64,000 bases of DNA. Origin: Heterobilharzia americana. Its lineage: Eukaryota > Platyhelminthes > Trematoda > Strigeidida > Schistosomatidae. Made by a program: the position numbers and the translations under genes. How positions within the stretch are numbered: the stretch's first letter is position 1; each line of letters opens with the position of its first letter. The DNA is taken from NCBI GenBank assembly GCA_944470555.2, contig OX104130.1, positions 62,191,160-62,255,159 on the forward strand. Direction: 5' to 3'. The notes under the pieces were generated by a model, which was not told the DNA's origin, ran no database searches, and worked only from the letters and a program-made list of their open reading frames with translations. Of the stretch, positions 36,966-46,621 are shown piece after piece.

Positions 36966-37577
36966 AGTTTCTTGGTTACGTTTAGCTGCTAATTTATAGG
37001 CTTTTCGAGATGCTCTATTTCGTTTATTCTCATTTGCACAATTTATGTTAGCTAACATAATATTTTTCACTGCATTCAATTCAACTTCAAGCCATGAAAT
37101 AGCTTTTTGTATATCTGTACAATTGTAAGGATTGAAAATGTCTTGTGTATAGTTTTGGAAAGCCATATGATTGGTTATGTGAGTAGCAGAAGTTGTTGTA
37201 AGGTTATCTGAATTATTTGTTAACAGTTGATTGGTGTTTGTTAAACCTGTTGAAAGTAAAGATGATAACGTCGCTGTTGACATACTCGTTAGTACTGTTG
37301 TAGTTGTAGGCGGCTGTGGTGTTCCTGCCTTTTCTGTCTGACGTATAAACATCCCTGTATCACACAGTGATGGACTAGAAGCAGATGTACATAATTCATT
37401 ATTGAATTGTATTAAATTAGTTTTAAATCTTGATCTAAATGATAAGGGTAGAGATTTGTTTAGTTTTTGTAAAATCCCATTTTCATTCGGCACTTTTCTA
37501 ACTGAACTTGTCGACTTTAGGATTTCATTTTCGTTATCTTTTAATGAAGAATTAGGATTTCTTGAAACCTTTGAAGT
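36966..37577 (-). CDS. Host gene exon 4 (coiled-coil at its end)
   Basis: 612-nt exon with acceptor aatatttttttacag before ACTTCAAAG. Two overlapping donors are possible. GAAACT/gtaggt (boundary 36966) keeps phase 0 into exon 5. GTAG/gtttat (boundary 36962) would shift the frame. It encodes residues 145-348. The first part is Ser/Asn-rich and basic (LNKSLPLSFRSRFKTN). The middle is a Thr/Ser/Asn low-complexity run (PPTTTTVLTSMSTATLSS). The last 50 residues are helical: DIQKAISWLEVELNAVKNIM then RASRKAYKLAAKRNQE, continuing into exon 5. A role as a cytoskeletal or scaffold adaptor is conceivable from composition only. The frame is open from the acceptor, so no start codon is needed here. Confidence 0.78.
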
Positions 37578-37638
37578 CTGTAAAAAAATATTTAAGAAAA
37601 AAACTTTCCAGGCTTAGGAAATCAATTGGATTCAAGGA

Positions 37639-37641
<3 letters not shown>

Positions 37642-37720
<79 letters not shown>
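37642..37720. repeat. (TA)n microsatellite, 79 bp, close to exon 4 acceptor
   Basis: Long pure TA tract that ends exactly where RTE copy 4 begins and lies 64 bp upstream (in gene sense) of exon 4. It replaces the last roughly 75 bp of the RTE 3' end. Confidence 0.95.
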
Positions 37721-37723
<3 letters not shown>

Positions 37724-38815
37724 TCTTTTCAACATGGCTCCACCACTACCCATAAACTTCCATCTCTTACTCACATGATCTCCTCCATATCACCCTCACC
37801 TCGGATACCCAACTCGTCGTTTCCCCGCCACAAGGGTTCCACTCGACTGACTGGCTTGGCATGGCCTGGCCTGTTCGGCCTGACGCGTACTATCCCCAAC
37901 CGGTCTTCTCAGTGTATGCCCAATCCAATCCATCTCCACTCTCTTCCTATGCATATTTATTGGCTAATAGGTTCATGGTTGGTTCGTTGCCAGTCGGGCA
38001 GAGTTCCTTGTTGCCTGTTCTTTCTCGCCTTCTCATCTCATCTTCAGTATCGAGTGAGAGAGCGTAGACGGCAGCTGTTGATGAATGTCTGTAGTTTGTT
38101 GGAAGTGCTTTTCGTGACGCACCACATCTCTCAACTATCTCTCACATAGAAGCACTGACTTACTTGACTGACATTAGTGTTGAAAATCAGGATGTTGTTC
38201 ACGCTTTATACTGAGTGCAGTGCAGTAGATCTCCACACTGATTTAAAATAATGAAGACCTGTCTTGCTTTCCCGATTCTGCTTTTCACATCCTCGTCTGT
38301 GCCTGTGCCACCGCCACCTGTAGTTGAGACGATGCTGCCTTGTCAGGGTATGTGAAAGAAACTACTTCCTTCAGCTCTCTCCCGTATATGGTGATTGGTG
38401 CCTCTTGTTGCTGATGCCATTGTTCGTTGGGTATCCTCATTACCTCTACCTCTATCTTCTCTACGTTCACTTGAAGGAAGTGCCGTCTTCGCTGCCTCGC
38501 CTCACCTCGCCTCGCCTCTTCTGTCAACTTGTTAGTTTTCGCCTGTACATCTTCGAGTTTGTGCGACAAGGCATTAGACATAAATCTTCATCATCATCAT
38601 CATCATGAAGATGGGCGAAATCTGAATCTTCTTTTTGGGTCTTTTCATCGGTCCAGTCATCCAGGGTGTGCCCATCTTCTCACTCGTCACGGTTTTCTAC
38701 ATGATCCAGTCCACCACAATGAGGAGAGAGGATCATGGGTGATAGTGAGTTGCAGCTTTGTCTTACTCCTGTCTTCACTTCAAAGGCATCACTGAGCCTT
38801 CCATTATGGATAACT

Positions 38816-38817
<2 letters not shown>
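37721..38817 (-). mobile_element. RTE copy 4, minus; direct duplicate of copy 7
   Basis: 5'-truncated RTE copy read on the minus strand, from HNGKLSDAFEV (about 38800-38770) through the RT end (LCLM, SHKLEDVQAKTNKLTEEA, NVEKIEVEVMRIPNEQ) to the C-terminal region. 37721-38780 matches 45545-46621 at what I judge to be about 99 percent, apart from one 15-bp GEARR repeat unit. The true 3' end is missing and (TA)n follows. Confidence 0.88.

Positions 38818-38858
<41 letters not shown>
38818..38858. repeat. (TA)n microsatellite
   Basis: 41 bp of TA directly at the 5' truncation point of RTE copy 4, so this copy is bracketed by TA tracts on both sides. Confidence 0.93.
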
Positions 38859-38860
<2 letters not shown>

Positions 38861-39632
38861 TAGAAAATCTATGAGTGGACGTAAAAGCAACGTTTTCCGG
38901 TGTTTTTGTCAGCCTACCGAGACTAACCATGTAGATAGTCTCTAACTACTGATATTTATCGAACGTAGTTTTAAACAGTATACATTTTGCAGGGAAACTG
39001 TGAAAGAAACCCTTCTATGTTTTTCAACTGAAGTGTCCAGCAAACTTCCTGCTAGTAAAACAATTTTGTTGTAAAGATCAGAGACTCCAGGAAAGCGAAA
39101 ACATGGAATACATGTTTTTCTTTATTGCTGAAACCATCAACTTCCGTCATTTGACCTACTTAACTAATCTGATTAAGAGCCAGGTCAGCGAACCGACTGT
39201 CGTTTCTTCCCATGACCAACGCTTCGCATTCCTTTGTATAACAGTTTCAGTGTACCAAACATGACGATTTCAGTTATTTATTCTCTGGACATTTCATTCT
39301 TTGCTCTCTTTGTATATAAGTAAACTTTCAAGAGGTTAACAACTAAGTGTATATTTTAAATTTATATGTATCCACAGTCAGGTTTGCACCAAAAAGTGAT
39401 GAAAATAAGGGAAACTAACTGCTCTTGTCATTGTTTTATGTACCTTAAATAATTCATAGTAAAACGTATTTGTTAGAACAACTGCTTAACTTGATAATAA
39501 ATTAGTAACACTATCTCATAATGTATACAATGAAATGTTTAAAAGGTTATTAGTCCAGAGTTATTGATCTGTGGCATCTGCTCAAGAAAACTTGGGGTTT
39601 AGAATGATTCTGATCCAGAATAAATATTCATA

Positions 39633-39885
39633 TTATTGGGCATACACTGTGAAAGCCATTCGGGAACAGCATGCGTCAGGCCAGGCAGTCGAGTGGAATC
39701 CAAAGGGGAAACGACAAGTTGGGCGTCCAACAGTGACATGGAGGAGATTGTGTGAGGAAGAAATGAACGCTTGTGGGCAATCATGAAGCCAGGTTCAAAA
39801 GAGTGCAGAGAAGAGAGTGGGATGGAAGCGTGCTACTGAGGCCCTATGTTCCACTAGGAACCCAAGGGACAAATAATAAAATAAT
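39633..39885 (+). mobile_element. RTE copy 5, 3' end only
   Basis: 5'-truncated copy of about 250 bp. One frame still reads EWNPKGKRQVGRPTVTWRRL followed by CEEEMNACGQS, the RTE C-terminal block (GKRxxGRPxxTWRR), then the shared 3' end and (ATA)n. Confidence 0.88.
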
Positions 39886-39924
39886 TATTCTAATTGGAGT
39901 CCAGAGGTTTGCAGGGATTTATTT

Positions 39925-40225
39925 ATTATCATAGGTTAATATCAGTTGGAAAACTATTAAAAAACCTGGGAGCACTGGACAGCTGTCTCGTCTTAGTGTA
40001 GGAATCCTCAGTACTGCACACCCAGGACCTTCAGGTTCCGCGGCCAGCACGTTACCAGTGAGTCATTGCGTTGGCATCGAATGATCCATATTTCCTACTT
40101 TTGTCAGTTAACGATATAGCATGAACTCTATCCAGTGAAGCCGTTGAGTAACTGCCACTCCCGGCAGTCACTTCTCGTCAGAACCTCAGGAAACCTCATC
40201 TCGAAGGAAGTCACTAATGAGCACT
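39925..40225 (-). mobile_element. SINE-A, long copy
   Basis: ataggttaatatcagttgg, gagcactggacagctgtctc, ccttcaggttccgcggcc, accagtgagtcattgcg, acttttgtcagttaacgat and ccggcagtcacttctcgtc. The B-box segment between gcacacccag and gacct is deleted. Confidence 0.78.
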
Positions 40226-40865
40226 GAACAGTAATTTCATTTTGAAGGTTTATGGGGATTTACTTATTGATTTCAAGCTTAATGAAATAATTCACCGCTT
40301 GTAATTACGAGTGCTTTAATACTGTTCATGCTGACTAAAAGTATTTGCTGTTCGCTTTCTTCTATATTAGTGTGTCATTTTGATTGGAGACTTTCAATAG
40401 AGATCTTGTCATTGCCAATGATGGAAGATCGGTTACTGGGTCAAATCTTTAAATAAGTCAGTTGGTTGGTTAATCACGGGACCGTGAAGTTACTAATTTG
40501 TTTCTTGGAGGTCATTTAATCATTAAAGTACATTTAACAGTAGCATATGTATTAATAATAGGCAAGTAACAGATTATTCAGTCATTATTTCTTGTCAAAC
40601 TAAAATCAAACCTGAATCCTCTGGTATATGCTTGACTCGAGATTTATCTACACATTTGCATCTAAATATCTGTATTTCCCCCTCCATTAGACCTGAGTCA
40701 ATGGACTTCAAATGAGGAGATAGGAAAAAGAGATCAAATGTTACAGTAACTGTCTAAGAAGGTGGGTGATCGAGAGGAAGGAGATAAGCCATTCTGCTGT
40801 GGAAATCAATACAGGATTTTTTGTGTTACTTTCTTCAATAATGCACTAAAGTTATTACTACTTGT

Positions 40866-41030
40866 TGATATACTTGTAATTCTCCTTTGTTACACTGGAT
40901 CAAATTGATCGATCTCTGTTGGCATATGGGTTCGTATGCGAATGCTTCAATATTGTCTGAATGTTTATTATAATAGTTGACTTAGTTGTGGCTAGTAGTG
41001 CAAACCAGGACGCATATTTGTCCCATAACA
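40866..41030 (-). mobile_element. SINE-B tail, left arm of an inverted composite
   Basis: Inverted SINE-B tail and end of body: gatatacttgtaattctcc, ggcatatgggttcgtatgcg, tcaatattgtctgaatg, gtggctagtagtg and ccaggacgcatatttgtcc. A plus-oriented SINE-B head follows at 41070. Confidence 0.7.
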
Positions 41031-41069
41031 ACAGTGTTAACAAATAATAATGACCAATATCCTTCATAC

Positions 41070-41250
41070 AGAAGGTGGCTAACGTGCCTCAGTGGATAAC
41101 GCTTTAGCATTTGAAGGAATTGGTACAAGGTCTGAGTTTCAGTGAAGACAGTATCACTCACTGAGGTTTAGGCACATCTAGCCTACCAGTCCCGAATGAT
41201 AAGACAAGCGTGTCCTTGATTCCGCTGTTCTCCATAACCAAATCAATCAT
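41070..41250 (+). mobile_element. SINE-B, right arm of an inverted composite
   Basis: cagaaggtggctaacgtgcc, A box (gcctcagtggataacgc), a decayed B box (tctgagtttcag), then ctaccagtcccgaatg and gcgtgtccttgattccgc. Confidence 0.7.
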
Positions 41251-41789
41251 AATAATATATTAAAACACTGGGAAAAACAAAGGAATTCTTGAAATGGACT
41301 ACAATTATGAACGTCCTACTGTATCTCAGTGGTATAACAACGTGTTGTTTATTTAAACAAGCAAAACAAGTATTGCAACAACAAATTCCCCATAAAATTC
41401 AGTCAACTTAAAAATCATTTAAACTACTTATGTAAGCTTTATTTTTATATGGATCAGGGCAAAATGATTGACTTCAGTATTAATGGTTGGTTGTTTTGAT
41501 ACATTACATAGAAAAGATGGTAGGCACTGTCACGTGATAATTTTGTAACAACCAACCAGTCAACCTGATTTGGATTGCTTATAATGAATTATGACTTCCA
41601 TATGCTAATAAATAAATGTGGAAATGGCTGTAAAAGACGGTGCACCTCTAACTATGTCAAAACTGAAAATACCTGTAGTATCAAGGTATCCGCTTTAGAG
41701 CCCATATGACACTAAGTGGCTAATCAGTTCAGTCCAATCACCGACGGAGATTCACAAGGAGTTATATCATAACTACACTAAACCTGTTG

Positions 41790-41979
41790 CAAGAAATAGT
41801 GGCTGTCGTACTCCAGTAGCCTGATGGATAACGCTCTAGCGTATAAAGTGATCCATCCCGGATTAGAGTCTTGGTAGCGACGATATCACTCACTGGGAAA
41901 TACGTATGTCCAGCTGACAAGTCCTAAGTTGGATGAAATGTGCGTCTTGAATCCCACTGCTAGCCACTGTTCATCATTC
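41790..41979 (+). mobile_element. SINE-B, headed copy
   Basis: aagaaatagtggctgtcg, tagcctgatggataacgc (A box), ggattagagtc (B box, decayed), catatcactcactggg variant, gtccagctgacaagtcc and cactgctagccactgttc. Solitary and plus-oriented. Confidence 0.75.
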
Positions 41980-42237
41980 ATATATCAATAAATAATTTGA
42001 ACACATAGATTAAACTTGTGCATTATATTCAGTCAACATTTGGGTTCAAACACCTGACAGTGTATTTAATCATTAACGGTGAGGACGAAACTGCTGGTAT
42101 AATCGAATCAAACAGATTAAATATCAACTTCTCTTTCTTGCATTAGGTTTGTGGAAATATTGATTGAGTAGTTCAACAGCAGTCACAGTATATCACCCAT
42201 TCAGAGTCATTTCACAACAGTGAAAATAATTTCTTAC

Positions 42238-42458
42238 CTGATGTGATTCATCACCCCACCTGTTGATGGTTTGTTCACGATTTTGATTGACTGAATCATC
42301 TGTGAATAGTGAGGAATGACTGCTTTTAAGAAGACAGTTAACTGATGGTGAAAGCTTTATTGTAGCTTTTCGTATTACTCTTGGTGATAACATGAATCCA
42401 GTTTCCTGAAGTCGACTGCTACGAACATAAGCAGCATTAATTTGCTTAGACAGCTGAC
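42238..42458 (-). CDS. Host gene exon 3
   Basis: 221-nt exon with acceptor tattttgttag before GTCAGCTG and donor CATCAG followed by gtaaga. Its first two bases complete the Gly codon begun by the last G of exon 2, and it ends in phase 0. It encodes residues 71-144: GQLSKQINAAYVRSSRLQET, then a basic FMLSPRVIRKATIKLSPS, then a polar NQNREQTINRWGDESHQ. No motif is recognised. The SP sites (LSPR, LSPS) could be phosphorylated, but this is conjecture. The open frame runs a few codons past the donor, which is ordinary. Confidence 0.78.
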
Positions 42459-42745
42459 CTAACAAAATAAAGAACAATTTCCGAAGAACAAGATGAATAT
42501 TAGTTATATGGATTATATTGCAATTATAATATTAAGCACTATTAAAATGAAAGTTTTATCTAAAAATGCTAACCCCACATTCTTCAATATACTACGTAAA
42601 CTATGCATGCTACAGAAATGAAACTTTATTAATTGAGTAAAACAAAACTCCCCCATACAATCTTGATACAAATATACGTCAAGCTTCATAATAGAATCCT
42701 CTCAAAGAGGAGTTTTAGATGAACAGCCAAAGAAATTAAAGATAT

Positions 42746-43497
42746 TATTATTATTATTTATCCCTTGGGTTCCTAATGTAACATAGGACTTCAGTAGTAC
42801 GTCTCCTTCACACTCACTTCTCTGAAATCTTTCGAACCTGCCTCCACCACTGCCACAACCTCTCATTTCTTCCTCACACACCATCTCCTCCATATCACCC
42901 TCACCTCGGACAACCAACTCGTCGCTTCCCATCTCAGTTCCACTCGACCAACTGGCCTGACGAGGCGCGTGATGTCCCCAGTCGGCCTTCTCACTGTATG
43001 CACAATCCAATCCATCTCCACTTCCTTCAACTGCATATTTGTTCAGCGATAGCTTCTTGCTTCGTTGGTTCATCGCCAGTCACAGTTTCTCCTTGCTTAT
43101 TCTTACTATTCTGGTCATCTGATGTTCAGTAACGAGCCAGTATAGGGGGCAGTTGTTGATGAATGTCTATAGTTTGTTGGAAATGCCTTTCGTAACGCAC
43201 CAAGTCTCTCAACCACCACACAGAAGCACTGACTTGACTGATAGTAATGTTGATGAGAATCCGGATGTTGTTGACGCTTTATGCTGAGTGGAGTGCAGAA
43301 GATCTGCACACTGATTTCAGGTTAATGAAAGAGGGCCTGTCTTGTTGTTTTCTTTCCTATCCTGGCTGGCTTTGACGTCCTCGTCTGTGCCTGCATCGCC
43401 TGTAGTTGAGACAGTGCTTCCTAGATAGGTGAAATAGGTTATTTCCTTTAGGTTTGTTTTGTTGATTGTGATCAAAGCTTATTGTTGTTGGTTGGGT
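42746..43497 (-). mobile_element. RTE copy 6, minus; inverted duplicate of copy 3
   Basis: Minus-oriented 3' part of an RTE copy with an (ATT)n-like tail at 42746. The predicted C-terminal reading frame (NQRSKKLSLNKYAVEGSGDG and CEEEMRGCGSGGGRFERFQR) is the same as that of copy 3 at 33720-33985. The match extends to 43497 (complement of cccaaccaacaacaataag at 33310). It starts 288 bp upstream, in gene sense, of exon 3. Confidence 0.88.
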
Positions 43498-43796
43498 AAG
43501 TAATTACCAGTAACTCTCACAAAAAACTATCAATTTTGAATCCTATTAAAAAAGACTTTTTCAGTCCGCCTTAAGTGAGATATCGAAAATCATGTTTCTT
43601 TTTAAATGAACATTGGTTCATAAGTGATTTTGACATTAAACAAAACAGATGACGGAGTGCAATTTGATAACAGTTAAACAACCTATACAGAAATTTCCAA
43701 ATTATACTACTCTGTGCTCAGTATTCATACGATTAACAGCAGTCTTAAGTAGGATTAAATATCAATAGATCCTTACTTTATCGGGATTTTATTTAG

Positions 43797-44135
43797 TTTA
43801 AGGACTGACTTCACTTGGAGAACCATTGAAAACTTTGCAACGTTGGAGAGGTGTTGCTCCAGTATGAAAATTCTCAGTGGTACACAGTGACAACTCCACT
43901 ATGGATCCAACTTAGGACTTTCAGGTTTCACGGTGAACGCGTTTACCATTCAGTCACTGAGCTGAAGTTCAATCGCCTAAAGATTCCTATTTTTATCAGT
44001 TCGTGATAAAGTGCTACTATCCTCAAGGTCTTCGGTTGGCATTTGTTTCACTTTCAACAGGTTGACTTCACTGGTCACGCCTCATAAGAACTTCCAGATA
44101 ACCATCTCAAGGCATGTCATTATTGAGCACTATAC
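43797..44135 (-). mobile_element. SINE-A, long copy, left arm of an inverted pair
   Basis: ttaaggactgacttcacttg, gttgctccagtatgaaaatt, caacttaggactttcagg, ccattcagtcactgagc, tatcagttcgtgataaag and tcaaggcatgtcattattg. It reaches the far SINE-A end gagcac. Confidence 0.78.
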
Positions 44136-44280
44136 GTGCTCACCAAGAGACCCGAAGACTCTCAGTCCGATCCTTGTTAGCGTCGCCACTGCATACTGCA
44201 GAGGAATTTCATACTAGGACGAAACAACTGTCTCTCAAGTTTCAATAGTTCTGCAACGCATATCAGTCCGTGATGAATAC
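44136..44280 (+). mobile_element. SINE-A part, right arm of an inverted pair
   Basis: Starts gtgctcaccaagagaccc directly after the left arm. The junction gagcac-tatac-gtgctc is a small palindrome. It then has catactaggacgaaacaac and ends tatcagtccgtgatgaatac. The middle of the SINE is missing. Confidence 0.72.
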
Positions 44281-44863
44281 TACTTACTAAATTGGGTGTT
44301 AAAAATCAAAACTGATAACGGATCATACAGAATAAAGCCACTACCGATTTCCGTTTCATTAGTTTATGTTTCACAGATTATTATTTCTTAGTATAATACA
44401 TAGCCGAAGTGTTCCATCTCTGGTATGAAAAACGACAAACATTAATCGTGTAGATTTTTTGTGAGTTGAAGTCATATGATCGAATCACCACTTTTTACAT
44501 ACGATTAGTATTCAATAAACATGTAAACCTATGTGCATGTAAATATACAATATAATTGCATCTTATTGTGATAAGTGATATTAGAAAACACTGCAGCTAA
44601 ACCAGTGATATTATTTATCACGTGTTACATAATTAATACATAAACTGGGCTATTTTACCTTCAATGTTTTGTACTTTTTTATGAAGTTAAAAAATAACTA
44701 CCCATGTCATTAGTTATACTGGATAAATATGCAAGTCATAAAACATTGAACGTTTAGCGAATAGTCAGTCTTTTCGGTGATATCATTCTCAAACTGTACA
44801 ATCGCAAATAAATATCATATTTATATGGCAACAGAAAAGGAATGTTATAGTTTCATTGCTTGT

Positions 44864-44899
44864 ATCCTGGATTCCACTGCTAGCCACTATCCATCATTA
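44864..44899 (+). mobile_element. SINE-B scrap
   Basis: atcctggattccactgctag and ccactatccatcattac, the last part of the SINE-B body. Confidence 0.6.
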
Positions 44900-45099
44900 C
44901 TAGAAAAGGAATATTTCCTAAAATATTTTTGAACAGAATGAAGTTTTATTATAATTCCCCATCGTTGATTCGACCGAATTGGCTGGTTTCTACTGGCCTA
45001 TGGACTCCCAGGCGGATACTTAGAGATTCCCTGTGGGAGGCCGTAGAAGCCTATAAGCCAATAGAAACTTATAAAGACAACAATTACACCCTTCTCATA

Positions 45100-45259
45100 T
45101 GGAGTGGGCAGCGTCCCAAACTGGCCTTGAGGATGATGATCTGTGGTTTGTAGTAATCGGTCCAGGGTTCGAATCTGAATGGAAAAAAACTGAATGGTAG
45201 GTGCATACACCCAAAACGCGCATCCTGAATTCCAGTGCTAGCCACCATCTACCATTACT
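45100..45259 (+). mobile_element. SINE-B, diverged copy
   Basis: Has a good B box (gggttcgaatctg at about 45165-45177) but a decayed A-box region (ccttgaggatgatgatc), then acgcgcatcctgaattcc and agtgctagccaccatc. Confidence 0.6.
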
Positions 45260-45469
45260 ATCAAAACACAGTTTTAATCATAAATTAGCAGAAAGGAACA
45301 AAGAAATTGTTTAATGTTTACAAATATATCAGCTGCAAATTATGATCGACAAGTTTAATTTTTCAGAGGTGAGAAGTGAATTTGAAATGAAATCAGGATA
45401 GCAACGAAACTAAAAAGAAAGGCCATACCTATTACATGCCAACTGAAAAACAATACCTTACATCTATTT

Positions 45470-46621
45470 ATTATTATTATTTTTCTCTTGGGTCCCTAGT
45501 GGAAAATAGAAATTCAATAGCACACCTCCATTGCACTCTCTTCTCTACAGTCTTTCAACATGGCTCCACCACTACCCATAAACTTCCATCTCTTACTCAC
45601 ATGATCTCCTCCATATCACCCTCACCTCGGATACCCAACTCGTCGTTTCCCCGCCACAAGGGTTCCACTCGACTGACTGGCTTGGCATGGCCTGGCCTGT
45701 TCGGCCTGACGCGTACTATCCCCAACCGGTCTTCTCAGTGTATGCCCAATCCAATCCATCTCCACTCTCTTCCTATGCATATTTATTGGCTAATAGGTTC
45801 ATGGTTGGTTCGTTGCCAGTCGGGCAGAGTTCCTTGTTGCCTATTCTCTCTCGCCTTTTCATCTCATCTCCAGTATCGAGTGAGAGAGCGTAGACGGCAG
45901 CTGTTGATGAATGTCTGTAGTTTGTTGGAAGTGCTTTTCGTGACGCACCACATCTCTCAACTATCTCTCACATAGAAGCACTGACTTACTTGACTGACAT
46001 TAGTGTTGAAAATCAGGATGTTGTTCACGCTTTATACTGAGTGCAGTGCAGTAGATCTCCACACTGATTTAAAATAATGAAGACCTGTCTTGCTTTCCCG
46101 ATTCTGCTTTTCACATCCTCGTCTGTGCCTGTGCCACCGCCACCTGTAGTTGAGACGATGCTGCCTTGTCAGGGTATGTGAAAGAAACTACTTCCTTCAG
46201 CTCTCTCCCGTATATGGTGATTGGTGCCTCTTGTTGCTGATGCCATTGTTCGTTGGGTATCCTCATTACCTCTACCTCTATCTTCTCTACGTTCACTTGA
46301 AGGAAGTGCCGTCTTCGCTGCCTCGCCTCACCTCGCCTCGCCTCACCTCGCCTCGCCTCTTCTGTCAACTTGTTAGTTTTCGCCTGTACATCTTCGAGTT
46401 TGTGCGACAAGGCATTAGACATAAATCTTCATCATCATCATCATCATGAAGATGGGCGAAATCTGAATCTTCTTTTTGGGTCTTTTCATCGGTCCAGTCA
46501 TCCAGGGTGTGCCCATCTTCTCACTCGTCACGGTTTTCTACATGATCCAGTCCACCACAATGAGGAGAGAGGATCATGGGTGATAGTGAGTTGCAGCTTT
46601 GTCTTACTCCTGTCTTCACTT
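45470..46621 (-). mobile_element. RTE copy 7, minus; direct duplicate of copy 4
   Basis: Minus-oriented 5'-truncated RTE copy with a genuine 3' end: (ATT)n at 45470-45482, then ttctcttgggtccctag. 45545-46621 duplicates 37721-38780. On the coding strand the RT catalytic motif reads FAHLHDDDDDEDLCLM, that is, FADD disrupted by a GAT expansion, as in copy 4. It has an additional GEARR unit compared with copy 4. Confidence 0.9.

Larger units (their letters stand above)
37578..42237 (-). other. Intron 3 of the host gene
   Basis: 4.7-kb intron containing two TA microsatellites, RTE copies 4 and 5, and SINE-A and SINE-B copies, listed separately. 38859-39632 and 40226-40865 hold nothing else recognised. 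Confidence 0.65.

Noticed and set aside
37562..38149. 195-codon plus-strand ORF
   Set aside because: It consists of antisense exon 4 edge, TA repeat and antisense LINE; the same is true of its twin at 45436-45975.
4529..38858. TA tracts as replication origins or matrix-attachment sites
   Set aside because: Simple TA microsatellites are common in AT-rich flatworm DNA; nothing else supports such a role.
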